Shown here: piece by piece, positions 8,151 to 16,493 of the stretch | Position numbering within the stretch: the first letter of the stretch is position 1 | Layout: every line of letters begins with the position of its first letter | Assembly: GCF_000233455.1 (NCBI RefSeq) | Contig: NZ_JH376420.1 | Span: forward strand, 701,829 to 765,828 | From: [Clostridium] citroniae WAL-17108 | GTDB lineage: Bacteria > Bacillota > Clostridia > Lachnospirales > Lachnospiraceae | Direction of reading: 5' to 3' | Length of the DNA stretch: 64,000 nt | Notes under the pieces: generated by a model | Told to the model about the DNA's origin: nothing | The model's input: the letters and a program-made list of their open reading frames with translations, nothing else | The model's database searches: none | Program-made: the position numbers and the translations under genes

Positions 8151-9344
8151 TTATTCCAGCCGGTATATGTAATTCATTTCCTGTGGTTTGGGTTCGTCCT
8201 CTGTAAGGATCCTGTGAATGTCCAGGATCATATCCCCCAGTCCCATGGTTTCCTGGAACAGGTTCTTCCCCGTACACCACACATTTCCCTCTTTAACCGC
8301 CTTAAAATCAGCCAGCAGGCTGCTTTTATCCAGAAGCTCATCCAGTGATCTCAGTTCCCCATCGATCGTGCTGTTGTAAATAAGACAGTCCGCATCCTTT
8401 ACCGTCGCATAAAAGGCCTCCATCTGCATGTTCATGGTGGACAGGGCATTTTTATGTTCGTCCAGATCCTGCGGCACATAGGTTCCTCCTGCAAGGTCGA
8501 TCATCCTGGCCACATAGTCCCCGGATTTTCTCACATTCACATATCCGTTGGAGCTGATATAGAAAAAAGCCACTGTCTTGCCGGTTTCCTCCTGATCCAT
8601 CACCGGCTGCAGATGTTCCACCTGCTCTTTAAAACAGGACTCTGCCAGTTCCTCTCCGCCCAACATCACCCCGTACAGCTTTACCCACTCCATCCGCCCC
8701 AATGGGTGGTTCTCATAGCTGGAACGCTCCACAAACACGGGGATCCCCAGCTTTTCCAACTGCTCCTTTACCTCGGGCGAATGGTAGATCATAGTGGATT
8801 CAATGGCCAGGTCACATGAGCCTGACAGGATCCGTTCATAATCCGGCGCATTGTATTTGCCGGCAAAAAGCATCCTGCCCTCCTCCATCGCCTTCCTTGC
8901 CTCCCGGATATACCATCCTGAGGCATCTGTCCCGGACAGGGTGATCCGGTCCACGCTGTCCAGACTGCAAAATAGATCCATGGCTGAGGTGGCTGCCAAA
9001 TAGATATTCTTTAAGGGCTGCCTGATCACTGTCACATCATCAGGAAGCCCTTCCCATGGCTCCCGGTCCTCCGGCACCACCAGGTAGCGCCTGTTGTCCT
9101 TAATGGTGATCATGGCATAGTTGTCATCATAATAATCCACTGAAAACTGGTCCGCATAGAGAAGTTCCATGGTGCGGCGGATTGTCTGTTCACTCCATTT
9201 TCCTGCGGACTTAGGCGTTGTGGACTGAGCTGTCACGGCCTGGGGCGTTATGAACGGATCTCTTTTAGGAGAACAGCCCCAAAGGACGGAAAAAATCAGG
9301 GCAACCAGCGCCAGTATTAAACAATATCTGTTTTTTTTCATCAT
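8151..9344 (-). CDS. Substrate-binding lipoprotein of the FecCD-type importer
   Basis: 397 residues. A lipoprotein signal (FSVLWGCSPKRD) anchors it to the outer face of the membrane. The body matches a peripla_BP_2 (BtuF/FecB) fold: two lobes joined by a long helix, with segments such as VTVIRQPLKNIYLAATSAMDLF and GKTVAFFYISSNG. Its start codon overlaps the previous gene's stop (ATGA). Family members capture B12, haem or siderophores for the membrane complex. The ligand cannot be read from the sequence. Confidence 0.85.
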   Translation of the reverse strand: MMKKNRYCLILALVALIFSVLWGCSPKRDPFITPQAVTAQSTTPKSAGKWSEQTIRRTMELLYADQFSVDYYDDNYAMITIKDNRRYLVVPEDREPWEGLPDDVTVIRQPLKNIYLAATSAMDLFCSLDSVDRITLSGTDASGWYIREARKAMEEGRMLFAGKYNAPDYERILSGSCDLAIESTMIYHSPEVKEQLEKLGIPVFVERSSYENHPLGRMEWVKLYGVMLGGEELAESCFKEQVEHLQPVMDQEETGKTVAFFYISSNGYVNVRKSGDYVARMIDLAGGTYVPQDLDEHKNALSTMNMQMEAFYATVKDADCLIYNSTIDGELRSLDELLDKSSLLADFKAVKEGNVWCTGKNLFQETMGLGDMILDIHRILTEDEPKPQEMNYIYRLE

Positions 9345-10354
9345 TCAGCCCTTTTTAGTGTTGAAGAGTCAAAGATCAGTGTGTAGCTGATCTCATGGGG
9401 CCGGCTCATGGCAATGGTGTCTGCGATCACGGGGATTTTCCAGTCAAAGCCATTTACCGGGATCTCAAAGGCGGAATTGCCTTCCGTGTTGATCAGTTCA
9501 AATTTCTCTTCATCCACTTTCATATAATCATAATTGGAACTTCCCCAGATAATGGTTGCCAATGCCTTTCCATCTTCCACACGAAGCACTGTGGGTGACT
9601 CCACTGCGGCCCGCCCGGAACCTCCTTCCAGCTTCACTTCCACGGTGTAGGACCCATCCTCCAGCTTCAGGCTCTCAACCGTTGTCATCTTACTGTCCGC
9701 AAATGCATCCAGCGGAAGGGATTGGGATCGGAACACCAGGACCCGGTCATACCATTTCTCTTTATTCTTACTGAAGGCGCTGCAGTCTATCTCCTGATCC
9801 AAGGCTGCCACAGGCACCGTAAATGTATGTACTCCGTCCTTTGTCTCCACATAAGGGACAAAATCCTGATCAGAAGCCTTTTGGGCTTCCTCCCCGGTAC
9901 CCATATACAGCTTCAGGTACCCCGTGCCCCCCATGGTCATGACCGCGCTCATGGAGCCGTCCTTGACCGTAAGTTCGCATTCGGTGATGCGGAACATATT
10001 GGAGCTGGACTCCACCGCAACCGGATAGACGCCGTCTTTCAATTCATCGCCGTAGACCGGCTCGCTTTCATGATCCGCTTCCCTGTTTTCTTTGGCTTCT
10101 CCGGTTTCCATGGACTCTCCGGTTTCCATGGACTCTCCGGTTTCCATGGACTCTCCGTTCTCTTCCGATTCCTTTGCTGATCCCATGGTCCCTGGTGCCC
10201 CGGTCACCGCCCCACCGGAATCATCTGGGGAAGCTGTTCCCCCGCAGCCGGCAGCCATCAGGCTCATGGCAAATATAACTGCCGCTAATCGTGTCCTATA
10301 TAAACTGGCCTTACGTAAATAGGTCTTACATAAACTGTCTTTATATAAACTCAT
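9341..10354 (-). CDS. Lipoprotein with two NEAT-like repeats
   Basis: 337 residues. A lipoprotein signal ends in SLMAAGCGG. A Glu/Ser-rich spacer contains three SMETGE repeats. Two related beta-sandwich modules follow (about 105-205 and 220-335). Each opens with DGxYxVxV, continues to LxVxDGxxxA, and ends with a Gly-Tyr pair of the kind seen in haem-binding NEAT / iron-transport-associated domains. The resemblance is by pattern only, so NEAT membership is a hypothesis. It sits between the CbiK lipoprotein and the ABC importer. A role as a surface tetrapyrrole or metal-chelate receptor is inferred. Confidence 0.6.
   Translation of the reverse strand: MSLYKDSLCKTYLRKASLYRTRLAAVIFAMSLMAAGCGGTASPDDSGGAVTGAPGTMGSAKESEENGESMETGESMETGESMETGEAKENREADHESEPVYGDELKDGVYPVAVESSSNMFRITECELTVKDGSMSAVMTMGGTGYLKLYMGTGEEAQKASDQDFVPYVETKDGVHTFTVPVAALDQEIDCSAFSKNKEKWYDRVLVFRSQSLPLDAFADSKMTTVESLKLEDGSYTVEVKLEGGSGRAAVESPTVLRVEDGKALATIIWGSSNYDYMKVDEEKFELINTEGNSAFEIPVNGFDWKIPVIADTIAMSRPHEISYTLIFDSSTLKRAE
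10098..10157. repeat. 18-bp in-frame tandem repeat (SMETGE)
   Basis: Three perfect 18-bp units start at 10098, 10116 and 10134 and encode SMETGE in the linker after the lipobox. Copy number may vary between strains without changing frame. Confidence 0.85.
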
Positions 10355-10417
10355 ATGCGTTCCACCTTTAAAAGGGCGATCAGCAAACTTCCCCGACCGC
10401 CCATTCTTCCTTTTGAT

Positions 10418-11473
10418 TTACTTTGACAGACTTTCAACCGCAGCCTTGGCATGCTCCACAAAGAGCTGCTGTATGGCTTCCATCTCCCCAAGTCCGCGGA
10501 CAAGGCATGTCACCTCATATCCGGCGTCCTCGAAGGTCTTTTTCCAGGATCCCTCTTCGTCCCCCGCCATATCATTGTTGGCATGATCACCTGCAACAAT
10601 CATTAACGGCTCCAGCACTACCTTTTTGTAGCCGCCGGCCTGAACAGCTGCCAGAACATCCTCAACCGTGGGAGATGCCTCCACTGTTCCCACATAATAA
10701 TTCTTATAGCCTGCATCTGTCAGCATGTCCTGCATCTTAGAGTAAACCTGATTGGATTCCGCCTCAGTGCCATGACCCATAAAGCAAATGGCGGTCTCTC
10801 CGTCATCATACTCGGCTGTTGCCTCTGTGATAGCCTTGATCACAGCCTTAAAATCATCATCTGTGGTAAGCAGAGGCTCTCCCACTGCAACCTTCTCAAA
10901 CGCATCCGAGTACTCCGCCACTTCATTCACAAGATCCGTATATTCCAATCCATTCATCAAATGGGTCGGCTGGATCACCAGGTTCTTAACTTTATTGTCA
11001 ACCGCGCGATCCAATGCTTCCCCCACATTATCAATGGAGACCTGATCCCTGGATTTTACATGGTCAATGATGATCTGGCTGGTAAATCCTCTTCTCACGG
11101 AATAATCCGGGAACGCCTTCTCAATGGCATCCTCAATGGCTCCCACTGTAAGACGCCTGTTATCATTATAGCTGGTACCAAAGCTGACCACCAGAAGTTC
11201 ATTCTCACCGATCTCGTCCTGATTTCTGGTATTGTCCAGGGACGCATCACCTGTGTCGTAGTTTTCCTCATCCTCTTCAGCTGCGTTTTCTTCTGCCATT
11301 GTTTCCTCTGCTGTTGTGGTTTCTGAATCAGTTTCCTTTGCAGTTGTCTCCGCGGTCGTCTCCGGGGCTGCGCCAGCGGCAGCCGTCTCCTTCTGCCCGC
11401 CTGAACACCCGGCCATCACTGTGGTTGACAGGGCTGCTAACGCAAATAAAACTACCAGTTTTTTCATTTTCAT
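10418..11473 (-). CDS. cbiK: Lipoprotein-anchored anaerobic cobalt chelatase (CbiK family)
   Basis: 351 residues from the ATG at 11473, placed by GGAGG at 11483-11487. An N-terminal lipobox (TTVMAGCSGG) and an acidic/Thr-rich linker precede a CbiK domain that opens with ELLVVSFGTSYNDNRR. The three metal-binding residues of CbiK are kept: His in CFMGHGTE (about 232), Glu in GTVEASPT (about 264) and His in VAGDHANND (about 297). CbiK inserts Co2+ into sirohydrochlorin in anaerobic B12 synthesis and is normally cytoplasmic. A surface-tethered form recalls periplasmic CbiK(P) of Desulfovibrio. It is the first gene behind a cobalamin riboswitch and precedes a NEAT-like lipoprotein and an ABC importer. 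Confidence 0.85.
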   Translation of the reverse strand: MKMKKLVVLFALAALSTTVMAGCSGGQKETAAAGAAPETTAETTAKETDSETTTAEETMAEENAAEEDEENYDTGDASLDNTRNQDEIGENELLVVSFGTSYNDNRRLTVGAIEDAIEKAFPDYSVRRGFTSQIIIDHVKSRDQVSIDNVGEALDRAVDNKVKNLVIQPTHLMNGLEYTDLVNEVAEYSDAFEKVAVGEPLLTTDDDFKAVIKAITEATAEYDDGETAICFMGHGTEAESNQVYSKMQDMLTDAGYKNYYVGTVEASPTVEDVLAAVQAGGYKKVVLEPLMIVAGDHANNDMAGDEEGSWKKTFEDAGYEVTCLVRGLGEMEAIQQLFVEHAKAAVESLSK

Positions 11474-11826
11474 CTTCCTTTTCCTCCTTTTTTTGTAACA
11501 CAATATCGGTCTATAAAAGGTATAGGAATGTACTGAAGGATCCTCCCCAGTATCTGATGATATCTCAAACCGGCAGTTTTTCGCAAAAACAAGCAGCAGA
11601 AGTTTTCTTTGCGTGTATGTATCCGCCCAAAGTCTCCTGCCCTGCAAACTATATGTATCTCCAAAGCAAAAAAATCTGTCCATGTCTAAGAGTCAGAAAT
11701 CCGCGGTTGAAACGTATGCACCGTTTAAAACATATGAATGGTTTAAACATAGGAACGCTCCGAAGCACCACAGACCGGCACAACCAATTACTCGTGATTT
11801 GGAAGTGTATTCCTGTACCAACAGCT

Positions 11827-12010
11827 GGCAGGTTTCCTGACTTGCAGATCAACACGCATAACCGCCTTCCCAATCCGCTTCGGATCAGTGACCGTACATG
11901 ACGCAGGTCATGCGCTCCTTACTTACAGTGACGAGATCGTACAGGTTTTTCACCTGTTTCCCTATTATCCATTGTCTGCCAAAGCAGACACCGGCACCGG
12001 CTGTTCTTAA
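11827..12010 (-). ncRNA. Cobalamin riboswitch
   Basis: Read on the minus strand, the conserved core is present in order: GGGAA..CAGGTGAAAAACCTG, then GTCACTG near 11925, the CACTG and GGGAAGGCG block near 11870, and the terminal B12 box GTCAGGAAACCTGCC at 11827-11841. These are the classic blocks of adenosylcobalamin-type riboswitches. It would lower expression of the CbiK/ABC operon when corrinoid is plentiful. The expression platform lies somewhere in 11474-11826. I did not find a clear intrinsic terminator there, so control may be at translation. Confidence 0.9.
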
Positions 12011-12023
12011 CTCGATATGCTTT

Positions 12024-12052
12024 ATCCTACCACTTAATGGCGAAAAATGCAA
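12024..12052 (-). promoter_or_regulatory. Promoter of the riboswitch operon
   Basis: On the minus strand TTGCAT (12047-12052) and TAGGAT (12024-12029) are separated by 17 bp. This places the transcript start about 10 bases before the riboswitch core. Confidence 0.6.
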
Positions 12053-12086
12053 TCCTTGTATCAGGATGCCGCTGAAAATCAGCCAC

Positions 12087-12119
12087 AAAAAATGCTGCCC
12101 ATTGGCATGAGCAGCATTT
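12087..12119 (-). terminator. Intrinsic terminator of the cut microcompartment operon
   Basis: AATGCTGC/GCAGCATT with a 12-nt loop followed by a T run on the minus strand, 34 bases past the last shell gene. It insulates the riboswitch operon promoter just downstream. Confidence 0.8.
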
Positions 12120-12152
12120 CCAAAACCTGATCTGGTCCCTAACCTGTTACGG

Positions 12153-12437
12153 CTATACTTCCTTTACAGCCGGAAGAATGACCTCCACCTCTGCATGGGG
12201 ACGCGGGATCACGTGTACGGACACCAGTTCTCCCACTCTCTGGGCTGCCGCTGCACCGGCATCAGTGGCTGCCTTGACGGCGCCCACATCGCCTCTTACC
12301 ATTACGGTTACCAGGCCGCCGCCCACAAACTCCTTGCCGATCAGCGTAACATTTGCTGCCTTTACCATTGCGTCAGCTGCTTCGATAGAGCCTACCAGTC
12401 CCTTTGTTTCGATCATTCCTAATGCATCATACTTCAT
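12153..12437 (-). CDS. BMC-H hexameric shell protein, last gene of the operon
   Basis: 94 residues, a single pfam00936-type BMC domain: [47 protein letters not shown] and the C-terminal VHVIPRPH. Such proteins form hexamers that tile the facets of microcompartments; the loop around GGG lines the central pore. It is nearly identical to the first gene of the operon (27541-27828) over the first 80 residues, and both differ clearly from the two shell proteins at 25509 and 25869. AGGAGG precedes the ATG. Terminator follows. Confidence 0.95.
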   Translation of the reverse strand: MKYDALGMIETKGLVGSIEAADAMVKAANVTLIGKEFVGGGLVTVMVRGDVGAVKAATDAGAAAAQRVGELVSVHVIPRPHAEVEVILPAVKEV

Positions 12438-12474
12438 TTGATTGTCCTCCTGAAATTTCTATTATGTTTTTATT

Positions 12475-13161
12475 TTATTTAATGATCTTTACAGTGGAAG
12501 AAGAATCCAGCCCCAGGGCATTGGCTTCCTCCGTATCAATGTGGCATTCCAGACCGGACTGGCCGGTTACGCGCACAATGGTGTTTCTCAAAATGCCGCC
12601 GCGGATCCCGTCTATTTCCAGGCTTACATTCTGTCCGTCATGCACCCCAAACCGGGCAGCATCCTGGGGCAGCATATGGATATGCCGCTGCGCGGCCATC
12701 AGCCCTTCCTTTGTCTGGACAGAGCCCCTGGGACCTATAATGGTAATTCCCGGCGTTTTGTCCAGGTCCCCGGACAGCCTGGCAGGAGCCTTGATCCCCA
12801 GTTTAAAGGAGTCCCCGGACAGGATCTCCACCTGTGTCCTTGGGCGCACCGGTCCCAGGATCCGGACCTTCTCAATAGCACCCTTGGGACCGCAAATCGT
12901 AACTGTCTCCTTGCACGCATATTGTCCCGGCTGGGACAAATCCTTCATCTTTGTCAGCTCATACCCTGCACCAAAGAGATCCGACAGATCTTCACGGGAA
13001 AGGTGTACATGACGGTTGGAGATGCCTACAGGGATCCTGTCGTCCTTCTCAGGGCACTGACCACCGGCCTGACCGCTATCCTGACCATTGGCCTGACTGC
13101 CCAAAGCATCCTCCTTTGCAGCTTTCATCAAAAGCCTGATTATTGCCTCATACTGATCCAT
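12475..13161 (-). CDS. pduL: PduL-type phosphotransacylase
   Basis: 228 residues. The N-terminal amphipathic helix MDQYEAIIRLLMKAAKEDA looks like an encapsulation peptide and is joined by a Gly/Gln-rich linker to two PduL beta-barrel domains. Zinc-binding histidines are visible in GISNRHVHLS (about residue 50) and AAQRHIHML (about 140). PduL converts acyl-CoA and phosphate to acyl-phosphate and recycles CoA inside the shell. Here the substrate would be acetyl-CoA from choline-derived acetaldehyde. It follows the active aldehyde dehydrogenase by 15 bases. Confidence 0.95.
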   Translation of the reverse strand: MDQYEAIIRLLMKAAKEDALGSQANGQDSGQAGGQCPEKDDRIPVGISNRHVHLSREDLSDLFGAGYELTKMKDLSQPGQYACKETVTICGPKGAIEKVRILGPVRPRTQVEILSGDSFKLGIKAPARLSGDLDKTPGITIIGPRGSVQTKEGLMAAQRHIHMLPQDAARFGVHDGQNVSLEIDGIRGGILRNTIVRVTGQSGLECHIDTEEANALGLDSSSTVKIIK

Positions 13162-13176
13162 GCTGTCTCCTTTTCC

Positions 13177-14802
13177 TTACGCATCCTGCTGGTTTTTCAT
13201 GGTAGTGATCAGCTGGCGCACCAGGGCTGCCAATTTTTCATCTTCGCATGCAGGTGCTGCACCGGATGGGTCCGGGCTGCCCGTATGTTCCTCTGCATGA
13301 TTCCTCGCTTCATAGGCTGCCACGATTGCCGCCGGACTCATATTCCCTCCGCAGCTTGAGCAGGCCAAAGACGCCTTGGGAGCGGAAACCGGAGCAGGCA
13401 TTGAAACAGCCGCGCCCGGACGGAAGGTTTTGTCATCTTCCATCAGGGTTACGCAGTCTTTCAGGCCGTAAGCCACCTTCTTTATATTGATCAGCTGCAT
13501 GGGACTTACATTCTCCGAAACAGAGCTTCCGCCGCAGGTTCCGCATCCCAGCGTAAATGCCACATTAAGGCCTGTGCTGATTCCTGTTCCGCCCTGGCTT
13601 CCGCCTGTATTCACCAGAATCCTGGATGCCGGCTTGGCTGCAAACTTAAGCACCATGCCGCGGTCCTGGGTATGTAAGCTCATGGTATGGCCAATGCCGT
13701 TTTGCAGCAGATCCATGCTCAGTTTGCAGGCTTCCTTCCAGTCCTTTACCGTGTAAAATGCCAGCACGGTGGTCAGCTTTTCATAGGACAGCGGGTATCC
13801 CTCCCCCACGCCGCCCTGTTCACCGATCAGGACTTTTGTGCCTTCCGGAATAGTGATCCCCGCTTTTTCGGCAATCATCCGGGGAGAGCGGCCCACAAAT
13901 TTGGCGTTCATGCTGTGGCCGTTTTTAAACAGCAGGCTGCACACCTTTTCGGTCTCTTCCTTTGTCATAAAATATCCGCCCTGGGCTTTTAATTCAGCCA
14001 CCACCTGGTCATGGTTGCATTCCTCGCAGATGATGGACTGCTCGGATGCACAGATAGTTCCATTGTCAAAAGTCTTGCTGGCTATGATGGTCCTGACCGC
14101 ATGGCGCACATCAGCAGTCCTTTCAATGTAAGCCGGTGAGTTGCCGGCGCCCACACCAATGGCCGGCTTTCCTGCGCTGTAAGCCGCCTTTACCATGCCT
14201 GGTCCGCCGGTGGCAATGATGATGGATACTTCCTTGCAGTGCATAAGTTCATTGGTGGCACCCATGGTGGGCATGGAAATGCAGCTGATCACACCTTCAG
14301 GCGCTCCCGCCTCCTCAGCTGCCCGGCCCATTAGTTCTGCTGCCTTCAGGGTACATTTTGCAGCTGAAGGGTGGGGTGAGAACACAATGGCATTGCCAGC
14401 CTTTATGGCGATCATGGACTTGTAGATAACAGTGGAGGTGGGATTGGTGGATGGTACGATGCCCATGATCAGGCCAACCGGCTCCGCCACATCCATGGTT
14501 CCCTTATCCTTGTCCTCACATATGATCCCCACGGTATTCATCTCTTTTATATCATTATAAAGAAGGGTGGATGCCGCATGATTTTTATAGGTCTTATCAA
14601 GAACCTTTCCAAAACCGGTCTCCTCCACCGCCATCTGGGCCAGGCAGGCGGCATGTTCCTCCGCGGTTTTGACCATGTTCTGTAATATCCGGTCTATCTG
14701 TTTACTGGTATAACCAGCCATCTGTTTTGCTGCTGCTTCTCCACGGCGTGCCAAATCCCTGGCTTCCTGAATGGATTGCAGATCGTAATCAAAATTTTCC
14801 AT
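13177..14802 (-). CDS. CoA-acylating aldehyde dehydrogenase (CutF/EutE/PduP type), catalytic Cys present
   Basis: 541 residues. An N-terminal helix precedes the aldehyde dehydrogenase fold. The catalytic cysteine is Cys251 in TFDNGTICASEQS, and the cofactor region reads GVGAGNSPAYIERTADVR. After the core (to about 460) there is an extension with CSSCGGN and a terminal helix, DEKLAALVRQLITTMKN, of the encapsulation-peptide type. It oxidises acetaldehyde with CoA and NAD+ to acetyl-CoA within the compartment. Its paralogue at 24001-25512 has lost the cysteine, so this gene is the likely working enzyme. Confidence 0.92.
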   Translation of the reverse strand: MENFDYDLQSIQEARDLARRGEAAAKQMAGYTSKQIDRILQNMVKTAEEHAACLAQMAVEETGFGKVLDKTYKNHAASTLLYNDIKEMNTVGIICEDKDKGTMDVAEPVGLIMGIVPSTNPTSTVIYKSMIAIKAGNAIVFSPHPSAAKCTLKAAELMGRAAEEAGAPEGVISCISMPTMGATNELMHCKEVSIIIATGGPGMVKAAYSAGKPAIGVGAGNSPAYIERTADVRHAVRTIIASKTFDNGTICASEQSIICEECNHDQVVAELKAQGGYFMTKEETEKVCSLLFKNGHSMNAKFVGRSPRMIAEKAGITIPEGTKVLIGEQGGVGEGYPLSYEKLTTVLAFYTVKDWKEACKLSMDLLQNGIGHTMSLHTQDRGMVLKFAAKPASRILVNTGGSQGGTGISTGLNVAFTLGCGTCGGSSVSENVSPMQLINIKKVAYGLKDCVTLMEDDKTFRPGAAVSMPAPVSAPKASLACSSCGGNMSPAAIVAAYEARNHAEEHTGSPDPSGAAPACEDEKLAALVRQLITTMKNQQDA

Positions 14803-14827
14803 GTAAGAATTCCCTCTCTTTGCTTAT

Positions 14828-15517
14828 TTACTGCTCTGTCCTGTCATAAAATGCCTTAAACTCCGTCAGCAGCAAGGTCTTATTTGCCTTGGAAATTTCC
14901 CGGCCTCCAATGCCAAGCTCCGGGTACTCCCTTGCCAGTGCCCTAAGTTCTGTTACCTTCAGGCTGACAAGAGCCCGAACAGCTGTTTCCGCTCCTGATT
15001 CGGCGGCCAGACAGTCCAGTGCGTGGCGGTCCGGGGCGGTTGTGAAGATAATGGGGGGCGTTGGTTCCTCCCAATCCTGTACATTGTCCGCATATTCCCG
15101 GTCTTTTGCTGCATTTATGCAGCCTGCATCCTCTGCTCCGGCCGCATCCTCTGCTCCGGCCGCACCCTCTGCTCCGGCCGCATCCTCTGTGCTTTCCGCA
15201 TCCCCTTCAGCCCCAATGCCGCCCGTTGGCGGTTTCCCGGGCGGCGGCCCGCCGATCACTGTCTCCAATTCCTCGTGGGGCCGGGGAATCACATGGCTGG
15301 ACAGAAGCAGTCCCGCTCCCAGGCGTTCCACTGCTGCCCCGGCCGCGTCCACAGCCGCCTTTACAGCCGCCACGTCCCCGGTTACGGACACATTCATGCG
15401 CCCGCCGCCCACTTTTATCGTTTCAAGGATACTGACGTCCGCTGCTTTTAACATGGCATCCGCCGCTTCTATGGCTGCCAGCAATCCTTTTGTTTCTATT
15501 AATCCAAGGGCCTGCAT
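14828..15517 (-). CDS. Extended BMC shell protein with C-terminal SAP/Rho-N-like module
   Basis: 229 residues. The first 90 are a normal BMC domain (ALGLIETKGLLAAIEAADAMLKAADV and SSHVIPRPHEEL). A Gly/Ala/Glu linker with repeated AEDAAG units follows (about 105-140). The last 75 residues form a separate helical domain ending in LKVTELRALAREYPEL and ISKANKTLLLTEFKAFY. That pattern resembles SAP/HeH/Rho-N modules, which often bind nucleic acid. EutK of the ethanolamine system likewise pairs a BMC domain with a C-terminal helix-turn-helix, but by a different fold. The role of the tail is not known. Confidence 0.85.
   Translation of the reverse strand: MQALGLIETKGLLAAIEAADAMLKAADVSILETIKVGGGRMNVSVTGDVAAVKAAVDAAGAAVERLGAGLLLSSHVIPRPHEELETVIGGPPPGKPPTGGIGAEGDAESTEDAAGAEGAAGAEDAAGAEDAGCINAAKDREYADNVQDWEEPTPPIIFTTAPDRHALDCLAAESGAETAVRALVSLKVTELRALAREYPELGIGGREISKANKTLLLTEFKAFYDRTEQ
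15127..15189. repeat. 18-bp tandem repeat in the extended shell-protein linker
   Basis: Three and a half copies of an 18-bp unit (starts 15127, 15145, 15163, 15181) encode the Ala/Glu/Gly-rich linker. It is in frame, so length variation would be tolerated. Confidence 0.85.
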
Positions 15518-15527
15518 CTTCTACCTC

Positions 15528-16169
15528 CTATACCAGGTCTGCCCAGTTTGCCGGATAGGTGGCGTAGAATATCCTTGCCTTGTCCGGTGACCCCCAGACC
15601 ACCTTAGAGCCGGACGGGACAAACAGCACATCCCCTGCATGGGCGCAGTACGTTGTTCCGTCAATGGTTACGGTCAGAGTGCCCTCAATCACATAGTCGA
15701 TCTCCTCATAGGTCAGTTCCCACTGGAAGTCCGAGTGGTCGATCACCAGAAAACCGGCGCTGATATGGGATTCCTCCTTGCTTACCAATTCCTGGAAATA
15801 AACCTTTGCCTCCGGGTTTCCTGTGTCAAACACATCCATTTTTACTGAATCACCGCGCACGACCTTAAGGCCATTTGGGTGGCGCTGTGAATCGTAGGGA
15901 TCAAGGATCCCGTCTAAAAGTCCCTTGTTTAACAATCCCTTATCCATCAGGGCCTTTAGCACCATATAGATCTGGCCGCTGTCTATGTCCCGGCTTATTG
16001 ATGGGGCATTTCCCCCACCGCTTTCCTTTTTATATGAAAATGTAATTCCAAAGGAGTCAGCTGCATCCCTTGCGGAAGGTGTGATGATCGCGCCCTCACA
16101 GATACAGTACTCTGTCTTTCCTTCCTCCTTCAGGGTTTCCACGTCTTTTGCGCAAACCAGCTGTTTCAT
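15528..16169 (-). CDS. eutQ: EutQ-like cupin protein
   Basis: 213 residues from the ATG at 16169. The C-terminal half is a cupin: HSDFQWELTYEEIDYVIEGTLTV, then DGTTYCAHAGDVLFVPSGSKVVWGSP. The N-terminal half contains the EutQ-type opening (CAKDVETLKEEGKTEYCICEGAIITPSARDAA). EutQ of Salmonella has been reported to have acetate kinase activity and to aid shell assembly. Here it could help turn acetyl-phosphate into ATP and acetate, or act structurally. No other acetate kinase is in the locus. Confidence 0.85.
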   Translation of the reverse strand: MKQLVCAKDVETLKEEGKTEYCICEGAIITPSARDAADSFGITFSYKKESGGGNAPSISRDIDSGQIYMVLKALMDKGLLNKGLLDGILDPYDSQRHPNGLKVVRGDSVKMDVFDTGNPEAKVYFQELVSKEESHISAGFLVIDHSDFQWELTYEEIDYVIEGTLTVTIDGTTYCAHAGDVLFVPSGSKVVWGSPDKARIFYATYPANWADLV

Positions 16170-16217
16170 ACCCTCACTTCCTCTCTGCAATTACCGCTGC
16201 CTTTTCAGGAGCGCATC

Positions 16218-16493
16218 TTATGCATGCTCCATATCAAAGGTGCAGTCCTCGTCTATAATTCCAACCACAACGGCGTCCACCGGAATCTCATCATCCTTAA
16301 GCATCCGGCGGGCAGAGGAACCTGTGGTAATCATGACCCTGTCTCCAATGCCTGCGCTGATGGTGTCTACCACAACCAGCTGTTCCCCGGCTCTGGCTCC
16401 TCCGATCACCTGGGCCAGCATCAGCTTGCAGCCGTTGAGAGCCTCCGCCTTTCTGGTGGCCCATATGTTATCGATCAGTCTTGCAGTTACCAC
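16218..16493 (-). CDS. eutN: BMC-P pentameric vertex protein (EutN/CcmL family)
   Basis: 91 residues, the standard length of EutN/CcmL proteins. Recognisable parts are the N-terminal ARLIDNIWATRKAEALNG, the LMLAQVIG strand and DTISAGIGDRVMITTGSSAR. These form pentamers that cap the vertices of the shell. Its start overlaps the end of the preceding BMC-like gene by seven bases. It is the only BMC-P gene in the locus, enough to close a polyhedral shell. Confidence 0.93.
   Translation of the reverse strand: MVTARLIDNIWATRKAEALNGCKLMLAQVIGGARAGEQLVVVDTISAGIGDRVMITTGSSARRMLKDDEIPVDAVVVGIIDEDCTFDMEHA

Noticed and set aside
10756-11326. Plus-strand frames of up to 200 codons across the CbiK gene and leader
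   Set aside because: Antisense to CbiK, whose catalytic residues are all conserved, and overlapping the riboswitch leader.
11827-12010. Cobalamin riboswitch as a control element of the microcompartment operon
   Set aside because: It is transcribed away from the cut genes, downstream of their terminator, and leads into the CbiK/ABC operon.
12541-13359. A 272-codon plus-strand frame across the PduL and aldehyde dehydrogenase genes
   Set aside because: It is antisense to two well-supported genes, with atypical composition (Gln/His/Pro-rich), as expected for the complement of coding DNA.
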